Source: G963704535 sp963704535 (lineage in GTDB: Bacteria > Chloroflexota > Chloroflexia > Chloroflexales > Roseiflexaceae). From it: a DNA stretch of 64,000 bases. The notes under the pieces were generated by a model. That model searched no databases, was not told the origin of the DNA, and worked only from the letters and a program-made list of their open reading frames with translations. The stretch lies in contig OY969916.1 of assembly GCA_963704535.1 (NCBI GenBank), positions 5,828,001 to 5,892,000 of the forward strand, given 5' to 3'. The position numbers and the translations under genes were made by a program. Below are positions 10,601-19,000 of this stretch, piece after piece (within the stretch, counting starts at the first letter, position 1; each line of letters begins with the position of its first letter).

Positions 10601-13048
10601 GTGCAGCCGGCGGTCCAGCAAGTAGAGCTGGGTGTCGGCGATCGGCGCGCCGATCGCAGTCGCATCGGCGCCGGGCGCGATTGGCCGCGCAGCCGACCAG
10701 ATCGTCGTCTCGGTCGGGCCATACATATTCCAGAGCGCGCCACCCTTCGCCAGCAACTGCTCGGCCAGGTCGCGCGGCAGCGCCTCGCCGCCGCAGAGCA
10801 TGGTCAGGCGCCGGTCGCCCGGCCAGCCGACCTCCAGCAGCATCCGCCAGGTCGCCGGCGTCGCCTGCATCACAGTCGCGCCGCTGTGACGCAGCCGCGC
10901 CGCCAGCCGCTCGCCGTCGGCGGCCTCGTCGCGCCCGGCGATCACCACGCGCGCGCCCACCACAAGCGGCAGCCACAGCTCCAGCCCGGCGATGTCAAAC
11001 GAGAGCGTGGTGACGGCCAGCAGCGTATCGGCGGCCGTCAGCCCCGGCTGCCGGCGCATGGAGCCAAGGAAGTTGGCCAGGGCGCGGTGCGAGATCTGGA
11101 CACCTTTGGGCCTCCCCGTAGAGCCGGAGGTGTAGATCACATACGCCAGGTTGTCGGGCGCGATCTCGCCGTCCAGGTTCTCGTCCGGCTCCTGGGAGAT
11201 GCGCGCCCAATCAGCATCCAGGTCGACCACTGACCACTGACCACCGACCACCGACGGCCCTGACAGGGTGAAGGGGTGAAGGGGTGAAGGGGTGATCGGA
11301 TCTCCGGCCTCCGTCACCTTGTCACCTTGTCGCCTTGTCAGCTTGTCAAATGGGTCGGTCGTCGGTTGTCGGTCGTCGGTCGTCGCGGTCAGTAGCACCG
11401 CAACCCTGGCATCCTCCAGCATAAAACGGAGCCGCTCCGACGGGTAGGCCGGGTCCAGCGGCACATACGCGCCGCCGGCCTTCAAGATGCCCAGCAGCCC
11501 CACCACCATCTCGAACGAGCGCTCGACGCAGACACCCACTCGCACCTCCGGCCCAACCCCCAGCCGCCGCAGGTGGCGGGCCAGCCGGTTGGCGCGGGCG
11601 TTCAACTCGGCGTAGGTCAGGCGCTGATCGTCGTGCATCAAGGCAACCGCGTCGGGGGTGCGGGCCGCCTGCGCCTCCACCAGCTGGGGGAGGCAGGTAC
11701 CGGCCGGCGCCGGCTGCGGCCCCCGCCAGCGCTCCAATAGCCGGCGCCGCTCCCCCTCGGACAGGAGCGACAGCGCCCCCACGGGCCGGCCTGGCGCGGC
11801 GACCATGCCCTCAAGCAGCGTTCGCAGATGTTCCACCAGCCCTGTGATCGTCGCGCCCGCGAACTGCCGGCCCTCGTACCCGACCCGCAGTATCATCTGT
11901 GGCCCCGGCTCCACCACCAGCGTCAGCGGATAGTTGGTGCGCTGAAACACATAGATATCGCGCAGCCGCGTGGATACCCGGTAGTTCTCGAACACCAGGA
12001 TGCTCTGGAACAGCGGCGTGCCGCGCGGTACGCCGCTGCACCCCTGGATCTGCACCAGTGGGCTGTACGCATACTGCTGGATCTCCACCTGCTGCGCCTG
12101 TAGCCCTTCCAGCCAGGGCAGCAGTCCCTCCGCATCCGGCACGCGCACCCGCACCGGCAGGGTGTTGATGAACATCCCGACCATCGCCTCGGATCCCGGC
12201 AGGTCCAGCGGGCGTCCGGCGACCGTCACCCCGAAGACCACTTCCTCGGCACCGCTGTAGCGGTTGAGCAGCACGGCCCAAGCTCCCAACACCAGCGTAT
12301 ACAGCGTCAGGTGCCGCTGCCGCGCCAGCGCTTGGAGCGCCACCGTCAGCTCCTCGCTCAGGTGCCACTCCTGCTGCGCGTACATCGCGTCCGCGCCCGG
12401 CTCCCCATCGAGCGGGAGCAACGTGGGTGCCTGGACATCGCCAAGCATGCGGCGCCAGAACGCCTCGGCCCGCGATAGATCCTGCCGGCGCAGCCAGGCG
12501 ATATAATCGCGGTACGGCCGGCGCGGCTGAAGATTCGGCGCGCGCCCCTGGCGCACCGCCTCGTATGCGCCCAACACATCTTGTAGCAGCACGCCTGCCG
12601 ACCAGCCGTCGAGCAACAGATGGTGGTAGCTCCAGATGCACTGATAGATGTCGTCGGCCAGCCGGATCAGGGTCAGGCGCATCAGCGGCGCCGCCGTCAG
12701 GTCGAACCCACGGCGGCGGTCGGCGGCCAGAAACGCCTCGATCCGCGCACCACGCTCCTCGGTCGCCATATCGCGCCAGTCGTGCCGCTCTGTCGGCAGC
12801 GCCACTTGCCGCTGCACCACCTGGAGCGGCTCATCCAGCTCCTCCCACAGGAAAGCGGTTCGCAGGATCGAGTGGCGCGCCTGCATCAGCTCCCAGGCGC
12901 GCGTAAATGCCGCCAAGTCCAGATCGGCGTCGATGGTCCAGCTAAACTGCTCGAAGTAGACGTCCGACTCGGGCGCGTAGAGGCAATGGAAAAGCAGGCC
13001 CTGCTGAACGGGCGACAATTTGTAGATGTCGTCAATGTTGTCGGTCAT
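4646..13048 (-). CDS. Nonribosomal peptide synthetase, C-A(Gly)-T-C-A(Thr)-T-C
   Basis: This 2800-residue protein has the order C (YHHLLLDGWS, residues 1-430), A, T (LGGHSLLATR, about 1066), C (MHHIITDGWS), A, T (LGGHSLLATQ, about 2246) and C (MHHIVSDGWS, about 2290-2730). Pocket residues read by eye for A1 are D-I-L-Q-L-G-M-I-W, close to glycine codes. A2 gives D-F-W-N-I-G-M-V-H, the classical threonine code. Each A domain carries three in-frame repeat patches in surface loops. The start overlaps the end of the upstream NRPS gene by 17 nt, implying coupled translation. The protein ends in a full C domain with no A or T after it, and the next NRPS again begins with a C-like domain, which is unusual. 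No epimerase or thioesterase domain is present. Confidence 0.95.
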   Translation of the reverse strand: MTDNIDDIYKLSPVQQGLLFHCLYAPESDVYFEQFSWTIDADLDLAAFTRAWELMQARHSILRTAFLWEELDEPLQVVQRQVALPTERHDWRDMATEERGARIEAFLAADRRRGFDLTAAPLMRLTLIRLADDIYQCIWSYHHLLLDGWSAGVLLQDVLGAYEAVRQGRAPNLQPRRPYRDYIAWLRRQDLSRAEAFWRRMLGDVQAPTLLPLDGEPGADAMYAQQEWHLSEELTVALQALARQRHLTLYTLVLGAWAVLLNRYSGAEEVVFGVTVAGRPLDLPGSEAMVGMFINTLPVRVRVPDAEGLLPWLEGLQAQQVEIQQYAYSPLVQIQGCSGVPRGTPLFQSILVFENYRVSTRLRDIYVFQRTNYPLTLVVEPGPQMILRVGYEGRQFAGATITGLVEHLRTLLEGMVAAPGRPVGALSLLSEGERRRLLERWRGPQPAPAGTCLPQLVEAQAARTPDAVALMHDDQRLTYAELNARANRLARHLRRLGVGPEVRVGVCVERSFEMVVGLLGILKAGGAYVPLDPAYPSERLRFMLEDARVAVLLTATTDDRQPTTDPFDKLTRRQGDKVTEAGDPITPSPLHPFTLSGPSVVGGQWSVVDLDADWARISQEPDENLDGEIAPDNLAYVIYTSGSTGRPKGVQISHRALANFLGSMRRQPGLTAADTLLAVTTLSFDIAGLELWLPLVVGARVVIAGRDEAADGERLAARLRHSGATVMQATPATWRMLLEVGWPGDRRLTMLCGGEALPRDLAEQLLAKGGALWNMYGPTETTIWSAARPIAPGADATAIGAPIADTQLYLLDRRLHPVPPGAPGELYIGGAGLARGYLDRPDLTAERFVPCPWPVVSGQLQRTTDHGPRTTDNRLYRTGDLARARPDGTIEFLGRLDQQIKLRGYRIEVGEIEVALRGHAAVRDGVVVARNPDAGRGEDVSGEKRLVAYVVTDQEQRTKNKEQRSDEANSQFSILNSQFIGELREYLKTQLPDYMIPATFVTLEALPLTPAGKVDRRALPDPELAGAGPEALLAPRTPEEELVAGVFAEVLGRARVGAEDHFFTLGGHSLLATRVISKVREAFAIELPLRSLFEAPTVAALAERIVSARRSSQGTAAPPLRPMVRNPDAGRGDRALPLSFAQQRLWFLDQLEPANPAYHIPVAVRLDGALDCEALRRSLGAMVRRHETLRTTFVSVDGRPVQVIAPVHDDVGVGGGDGRAVHEPPLPVVDLSGLPEAEREAAARRLVGEEFRRPFDLARGPLLRAAVLRLGPQDHVVLVTMHHIITDGWSMGVFGQELAALYKAFHSGQSVPLSALPIQYADYAVWQRQWLEGAGNNGESRDYGESPLQAQLAYWKQQLADLPALDLPTDRQRPPAMMVQGALLTFRLPQAFHAQLIALGRQAGVTLFMTLLAAFQVLLARYVDQDDIAVGTPIANRTRAETEGLIGCFVNTLVLRADLAGNPTFRELLGRVREVCLQAYAHQDVPFEQVVDVLQPGRDLGRHPLFQVMFALQNAPRPVLALPGLAPRPLELAGTTTKFDLSISIADEMSGLVMALEYRTDLFEAATIERMAGHFQTLLAGITADPDCRIAALPLLSAGERRQLLAAGNVPARVYPSDHCLHELFAAHAARTPDALAVTCGDRRLTYGELDARANQLAHYLQRLGVGPDVCVGLYVERSPELIVGVLGILKAGGAYVPLDPSYPAERLRYMLADAQVSVVLTTQEQRTKNKEQRTDSTTKRKGVLHTPPADDVRTYSTMSPADNGQWTTDNGQWTVVDLVADWEQIAQEPETSPDSDVTPQHLAYVIYTSGSTGRPKGVMVRHAEVARLLSATDAAFRFGPDDVWTLFHSIAFDFSVWELWGALAYGGRLAVVPYWVSRAPEAFHALLVSEQVTVLNQTPSAFRQLQPLILAGEPGALALRLVIFGGEALEPAQLRPWYARYGDGGPQLVNMYGITETTVHVTYRPLTTADATGDSGSRIGTPLPDLEAYVLDRHGQPAPLGVPGELYIGGAGLARGYLGRPDLTAERFVPNPFANGRLEIGDWRLSASTISNLQSPISERLYRTGDLARWCAAGELEYLGRIDQQVKLRGFRIELGEIAAALASHPAVGEVAVLARDDVAGDKRLVAYVVPDQEQRTKNKEQNGETPDSQFSILNSQFSIQELRAFLKQRLPDYMIPSFVMLDALPLTSNGKLDRRALPLPDATAADAGAAPRTPHEELLAEIWADVLGQPQVGIYDNFFELGGHSLLATQVAARVRAALGVELPLRRLFEAPTVAGLAAQLEITPPGLAAPPLRPLPRNPDAGRGDGAMPLSFAQQRLWFLDQVAPGAPTYNVPAAVRLRGPLDISALRRSLGYLVARHETLRTTFDVVAGQPVQVIAPGTEEKMSVSAAVIDLHALPDHEREAAATVLAAAEAMRPFDLRDGPLLRVTVLRLRAQEHVVLLTMHHIVSDGWSVGVLIRELAACYGAYASGAVEPALPPLPVQYADYAVWQRQWLEGVGNGTQAGDHGGSPLQVQLAYWRGQLAELPALRLPTDYPRPEGAARIGARRPVLLPRDLLTQLRALSRREGATLFMSLLAGFQVLLAHWSGQEDIVVGTDVAQRTHPAIEGLIGFFVNQLVLRADLSGDPTLRELLGRVREATLAAYTHQDLPFERLVAEVQPERRLDRTPLFQVKLILQNAPAQPIELPGLSMQPLAVTQQAAPFDLVLSLHETAGGLEGSLDYRADLFAAGTMALLLDQLAALLWAFVRQPEARLSAFRDVLAQAEQQHQAAQARGFHESRLRRLADARRKGTVAEMTG
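6566..6652. repeat. In-frame repeats GAGAATT and TTCTTTG, Thr A-domain loop 3
   Basis: (GAGAATT)5 and (TTCTTTG)3-4 encode NSQFSIL and KNKEQRT peptides. They lie between VAYVV and the LPDYMIP segment of the A domain C-terminal lobe. Confidence 0.85.
6872..6939. repeat. In-frame repeat GGAGATT, Thr A-domain loop 2
   Basis: (GGAGATT)n followed by its inverted copy (AATCTCC)n sits between AERFVPNPF and the RLYRTGD core. It encodes EIGDWRL / NLQSPIS peptides. Confidence 0.85.
7721..7886. repeat. Composite in-frame repeats, Thr A-domain loop 1
   Basis: Three families stand side by side: GTCCATT/GTCCGTT units, the GGGCGTATGCAATACGCCC palindrome (about 7806-7826) and (TTCTTTG)n. Together they add about 55 residues between VVLT and VVDLVADWEQ. 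Confidence 0.85.
9366..9404. repeat. In-frame palindrome GGGGCGGTTC/GAACCGCCC
   Basis: A near-perfect inverted repeat, TAGGGGCGGTTC and GAACCGCCCT, lies within the second C domain of the Gly/Thr NRPS, between the domain N-terminus and its active site. It encodes RAVHEPPLP. Confidence 0.7.
10108..10192. repeat. In-frame repeats GAGAATT and TTCTTTG, Gly A-domain loop 3
   Basis: This is the same pair of repeat families at the same structural position as in the Thr A domain. A separate CCTCCCTGCGTCGGGATTCC repeat (RNPDAGRG) lies at about 10244-10263. Further copies are at about 6129-6148 and 9656-9675. Confidence 0.85.
10429..10505. repeat. In-frame repeat GTTGTCC/GTGGTCC, Gly A-domain loop 2
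   Basis: The inverted pair of TTGTC and GACAA runs encodes VVSGQLQRTTDHG between AERFVPCPW and LYRTGD. Confidence 0.85.
11221..11392. repeat. Composite in-frame repeats, Gly A-domain loop 1
   Basis: GACCACT/GACCACC units, a GGGTGAA run, a CACCTTGT/CGCCTTGT run and GTCGGTC units follow one another. They add about 57 residues between VLLT and VVDLDADWARI. Confidence 0.85.
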
Positions 13049-16000
13049 CAGGTCCTCGATGTGGCAAAACTGCTGGTGTATGTACGCCGTGCTGTTCTAG
13101 CCTGCGCCGGGTATTCTTCAGCTTCTGGAGACTCGCCGCCGCAAGCTGCTCCTCTTCGAGCGCCTGTCGCCGTCGCTCGGCCTCGGCCAGGAGCGCCTCA
13201 AGCGCGCTCAGTGTCACGTCAGGCTGCGCCGCGACCGCGCTCAGGGCCGTGGTCAGGTGCTCGGCGATCCGCTCGGCAGTGGTCGACTCAAAAAGATCAG
13301 TATTGTACTGAAGCGCGCACCGCAAGCCCTCCGGCGTCTCCTTCAGGATCAGGATCAGGTCGAAATGTACCGTTCCATTGTCGATCTCGATCGGCGCGAC
13401 GCTCAGGCCCGGCAGCTCCACACTCGGCATCGGCGCGTTCTCAAGAATAAACATGACCTGGAACAGCGGGTTGCGGCCAGGATCGCGCTGGGGCGCCAAC
13501 TCCGCCACCAGCAGCTCGAACGGCACATCCTGGTGCGCGTAGGCCGCCAGCGCCATCTCGCGCACGCGCCGCAGCAACTCGCCGAAAGCCGGGTCGCCCG
13601 ATAGGTCGGTGCGCAGCACAAGCTGGTTGACGAAGAACCCGATCAGATCCTCGGTCGCGGCCTGGGTGCGGCCGGCGACATCGGTGCCCACGACGATCTC
13701 GTCCTGGCGCGCGGCGTAGCGCAGCACGACCTTGAACGCCGCCAGCAGGGTCATGAACAGCGTCGCGCCCTCGCGCCGGCTCAACACCTTGAGCGAGTTG
13801 ATCAGCGGCTTCGGCAGGGTAAAGAAGCGCGTCGCGCCATGGAACGTCTGGACCACCGGCCGGGGCCGGTCGGTGGGCAGCTCCAGCGCCGGCAGATCGG
13901 CGAGTTGCCCGCGCCAATAAGCAAGTTGGTCATGTAACGGCGACCCTCCGTGCTCGCCCGCTCCTCCGTGCTCGCCCGCGCCCTGGAGCCAGGCACGCTG
14001 CCAGACCGCGAAGTCGACATATTGGACCGCCAGATCCGGCAAATGCACCGGCCGATTGCTCGCGAACGCATTGTACAACACGGTGAGATCGCGAATGAGC
14101 ACGCCGGCCGACCAGCCGTCGGCGACGATGTGGTGCATTGTCAGCATCAGCACGTGCTCCTGGTCGCCGAGCCACAGCAGGGCCGCGCGCAGCAGCGGCC
14201 CCTGGGCCAGGTCGAACGGGCGGCGAGCCTCCTCGCGCACCAGGCGCAGCGCCTCGGCCTCGCGCTCGGCCACCGGCCACGCCGCCAGATCGTGGACAGG
14301 CACGGCGACGGCCCGCGCCGGCCCGATCACCTGGTGCGGCCGGCCCTCTATCGAGGCAAACGTCGTTCGCAGCACCTCGTGGCGCCGCACGACCTCCTCA
14401 AGGCCCCGTTGGAGCGCACCGGCATCCAGCGCGCCGGCCAGGCGCACGGCGGCGGGGAAGACATACGCGGCGCTGCCGGGGTCCAGTTGGTCGATAAACC
14501 ACAGCCGCTGCTGGGCAAACGAGAGCGGCAGCAGCCCCTCGCGCCGCGCCGGGGCGAGGGGCGGCGCCCGCATCCCGCGCGCGGCCCGGCGGGCCTCCTC
14601 GACGCGCGCGGCCATCTCGGCGACCGTCGGCGCCTCGAACAGGCTGCGCAGCGGCAACTCCAGCGCGAACGCCTCACGCACGCGGGTGATCAGCCGGGTG
14701 GCCACCAGCGAGTGCCCGCCCAGATCGAAGAAGTTATCGTGGACGCCCACCTGCTCCAGGCCGAGCACTGCGGCCCAGACCCCCGCCAGCAGCTCCTCCG
14801 CCGGCGTGCGCGGCGCCACGAACAGGCCACGCTCGGCAAGCAAGCCCGGATCAAGCGCCGGGAGTGCCTGGCGGTCCAGCTTGCCGTTCGCGTTCAGCGG
14901 CAACAACTCCACCGGCACGAATGCCGATGGCACCATGTACTCCGGCAGCCTGGTTTTAAGGAACTGACGCAGTTCTTGCGGGAGATTGGAGATTAGAGAT
15001 TGGAGATTGTCGCGGTCCGAATCTCCAATCTCCAATCTCCAATCTCCAACAACCACATAGGCCACCAGATACCGGCCCCGCCCCACCTGCTCGTCGGCCA
15101 CCACCGCCACATCAGCGAGGCCGGGGTGCTGCCGCAGCACGGTCTCGACCTCGCCCAGCTCGATCCGGAAGCCGCGAATCTTGACCTGCCCATCGATGCG
15201 GCCCAGGTACTCAATATTGCCATCACTTCGGTAGCGGGCCAGGTCGCCGGTTTTATACAACCGACCACCGACCACCGACCACCGACCACCGACCGCCGGA
15301 GAGAATGGTTCTCGGTTCTCGGTTCTCGGTTCTTTGTTCTTTGTTCTTTGTTCTTTGTTCTCGGCAAAGGGGTTGGGCACAAAGCGTTCTGCGGTCAGCG
15401 CCGCGTCGTTCAGGTAGCCGCGCGCCAGGTTCGCGCCGCCGACGTACACCTCACCCAGGACGCCCGGCGGCACCGGCTGGAGCGACGCATCCAGGATATA
15501 GATCTGCGTATTAGCGATCGGGCGGCCGATCGGCGGGATGGCCGGCCACGCCGCCGGGTCGCCCCGCAGCACGAAGCTGGTCACCACGTGGGTCTCCGAT
15601 GCCCCATACTGATTATGCAGCGAGCAATCGTCGCAGCCGCCGAACAGCCGGGCCAGCGGCCCGGTGATCTGAAGCTGCTCGCCGGCAGTGATCACCTCCC
15701 GCAGGCGCGCCGGGCGTTGCTTCCGGCCGTCGCACACCTCGGCCAGGTGCTTGAGCGCGGCAAACGGGAGATACAGCCGCTCGATCGCCTGCTGATCGAG
15801 GAAATCCACCAGCCGCTCGAAATCTTTGCGGAGCGCCTCGGAGATCATAAAGATCGCCTGGCCGGCGCAAAGCGTCGTGAAGATCTCCTGGTAGGAGACA
15901 CAAAATCCGAAGGTCGCGAACTGGATCGTCGCGGCAGGCCTGGCCAGCAGCGGGTGCGCGTTCTGCCAGTCGAGCAGGTTGAAGAACGCCCGGTGGGAGA

Positions 16001-19000
16001 CGCCGATACCCTTTGGCGTGCCGGTCGATCCGGAGGTGTACATGGCATAGACCAGGTTATCGGGCGTGGCCGCGCCGACCGGGTTCGCGTCGCTCTGCCC
16101 ATCCAGCGCATCCAAGTCGTCATCAAGATAGATCACCGTCAGAGATTGGAGATTGGAGATTGGAGATTGGGTTAGGCGCTCAATCTCCGATCTCCAATCT
16201 CCAATCCCCCGTTGGGTCAGCAGCACCCGCATCCGGGCATCGGCGATCATAAAGGCCAGCCGATCGGGCGGGTAGGTTTGGTCGAGCGCCACGGCCGCGC
16301 CGCCGGCCTTGAGCGTTGCCAGCAGCGCGACGACCAGCTCCGGCGAGCGCTCCATGCAGATCCCCACCAGCGCCTCCGGGCCGACCCCGAGCTGTTGGAG
16401 GTGGTGCGCCAGCCGGTTGGCGCGGCGATTCAACGCATCGTACGTCAGCCGCTGGTCTCCACCTACTACCGCCACCGCTCCCGGCGTCCGCGCGGCCTGC
16501 TCCTCGAATAGGTGATGGACGCAGCGGGCCGGCGCGCCGGAGTATCCGGTGGCGTTCCACTCGACCAGAATCTGCCGCCGCTCAACGTCGCTCAACAGCG
16601 GCAGAGCGGATACCCGGCAGGTAGGGTTCATCGTGATTCCCTCAAGCAGGGTCTCGAAATGGGCGAGCATGCGAGCTACTGTAGTGGCCTCGAACAGGTC
16701 CCTATTATACTCTAGCCGGCCCTTGAGGCTGTCGGCCTCCTCCCACATGAAGAAGGTCAGGTCGAACTTGGTGAACCCACTCTCGGCATTCAGGAGCGGC
16801 GTGAGCATGACATCGGCCAGCCGCATCGCCGGCACCGGCGCGTTCTGGAGCACAAACATGACCTGGAACAGCGGGTGGCGGCTCATATCGCGCTGCGGCT
16901 GAAGCTCCTCGACCAGCTTCTCGAACGGGATGTCCTGGTGCTCGTAGGCCGCCAGGGTCACATCGCGCACTCGCTGGAGCAACTGCCGGAACTGCGGGTT
17001 GCCGCGCAGGCTGGTGCGCAGCACCAATGTGTTGGCGAAGAACCCGATCAGACCCTCCAGCTCGGCGTGGGTGCGGTTGGCGATCGGCGAGCCGACGGCG
17101 ATATCGGCCTGGCCGCTGTAGCGGGACAGCAGCGCCTGCCAGCCCGCCAGCAGCGTCATAAACAGGGTCGCCCCTTCCCGGCGGCCCAGCGCCTTGAGTG
17201 CCTCGGTCAGGCGCGGCGAAAGCGCCACCGGCAGGTTCGCGCCCCGGAAGCTCTCGACCGCCGGGCGCGGATGGTCAGCCGGAAGCTCCAGCGTTGAAAT
17301 GCCTGCCAGTTGCTCGCGCCAGTAGGCGAGCTGCTGCCGGAGCGGCGACCTTCCCTGGTCGTCCGTGCTCTCCAGCCAGCGGCGCTGCCAGTGGGCGAAG
17401 TCGGCGTACTGAATCGGGAGCGCGGATAGGGGAGTAGTTTGCCCGGTGTGAAAAGCCGTGTAAAGCGCCGACAGCTCGCGCAGTAGCACGCCCAGCGACC
17501 AGCCGTCGGCGGCGATATGATGGATGCTCAACAACAACACATGCTCGTCGTGGTCGAGCCGCAGCAGGGCCGCGCGCAGCAGCGGACCACGCACCAGGTC
17601 GAAGGGCCGCTGGGCCTCCTCAAGCGCCAGCCGCCGCACCTCGGCCTCGCGCTCGGCGAGCGGGAGCGTGGCCAGGTCGCGCAGTGGTAGGGGCGTATGT
17701 ATGGGCGTATTGCCATACGCCCCTACCACTTGCACCGGCTGGCCATCGACCTCGGCGAAGGTGGTACGCAGCGCCTCGTGGCGCCGCACGATCTCATTCA
17801 GGCCACGACCGAGCGCATCCACGTCCAGCGCGCCGCTCAACCTGATCGGGCTGGGGATGTTGTAGAACGGGTTGCCGGGCGCGAGCTGGTCGAGAAACCA
17901 CAGCCGCTGCTGCGCGAACGATAGCGGCAGCGGCTGGCCGCGGGCGATCGGCAAGAGCGGCGGCGCCTGCGGGCGCTGCCCGGCGCGGCGCGCCAGCTCG
18001 ACCTGCTCGGCCAGCCCGGCCACGGTGGGCGACTCAAACAGGCAGCGCAGCGGCACATCGATCCCGAAGGTCTCGCGCACCCGCGCGATGATCCTGGTCG
18101 CCAGCAGCGAGTTGCCGCCCACTTCGAAAAAGTTGTCGTGGGCGCCGACCCGCTCCTGGCCGAGCATGTCGGCCCAGCTATCGGCGATCAGCTCCTCGAC
18201 CGGCGTGCGCGGCGCGACAAAGTCGCCGTCGAGCGCAGACCCGGCCGCCTCCGGCTCAGGCAGCGCGCGGCGGTCGAGCTTGCCGTTCGAGGTCAGCGGC
18301 AGCGCGTCCAGCAGCACAAACGCGGCTGGTACCATATAGTCTGGTAGGCGCTCACGGAGGAACTGGCGCAACTCTCCTGAGAATTGAGAATTGAGAATTG
18401 AGAATTGAGAAGCTTCTTTCTCGCTGCTTTGTTCTTTATTCCCTTCGACTTCGCTCAGGACAGGCTTTGTTCTTTGTTCTTGGTTGGCGACGACGTAGGC
18501 AACGAGCCGCTTCTCGCCCAGCCGATCCTCGCGGGCGACCACCACCACGTCGCGCACGTCCGGGTGCTGCCGCAGCGCGCTCGCGATCTCGTCCAGCTCG
18601 ATCCGAAAGCCGCGCAGCTTCACCTGCCCATCGAGCCGGCCCAGGAACTCGATGTTGCCGTCACTTCGGTAGCGGCACAGGTCGCCGGTCCGGTACAGCC
18701 GGTTGTCAGTTGTCCGTTGTCCGTTGTCCGTTGTCCGTTGCAACTGACTACTGATAACGGACCACGGACAAGGAACAAACCGCTCTGCGGTCAGGTCGGG
18801 CCGGTCGAGGTAGCCGCGCGCCAGGCCGTCGCCACCAATGTACAGCTCACCCGCCACGCCCACCGGCACCGGCTCCATCCGGCGATCGAGGATGTAGAGC
18901 TGCGTATTGGCGATCGGTCGCCCGATCGGGAGCGTCGCGGCGCGCTCGGGCACCTCCCGCACCAGGTACCAGGACGCGAATGTGGTACACTCGGTCGGCC

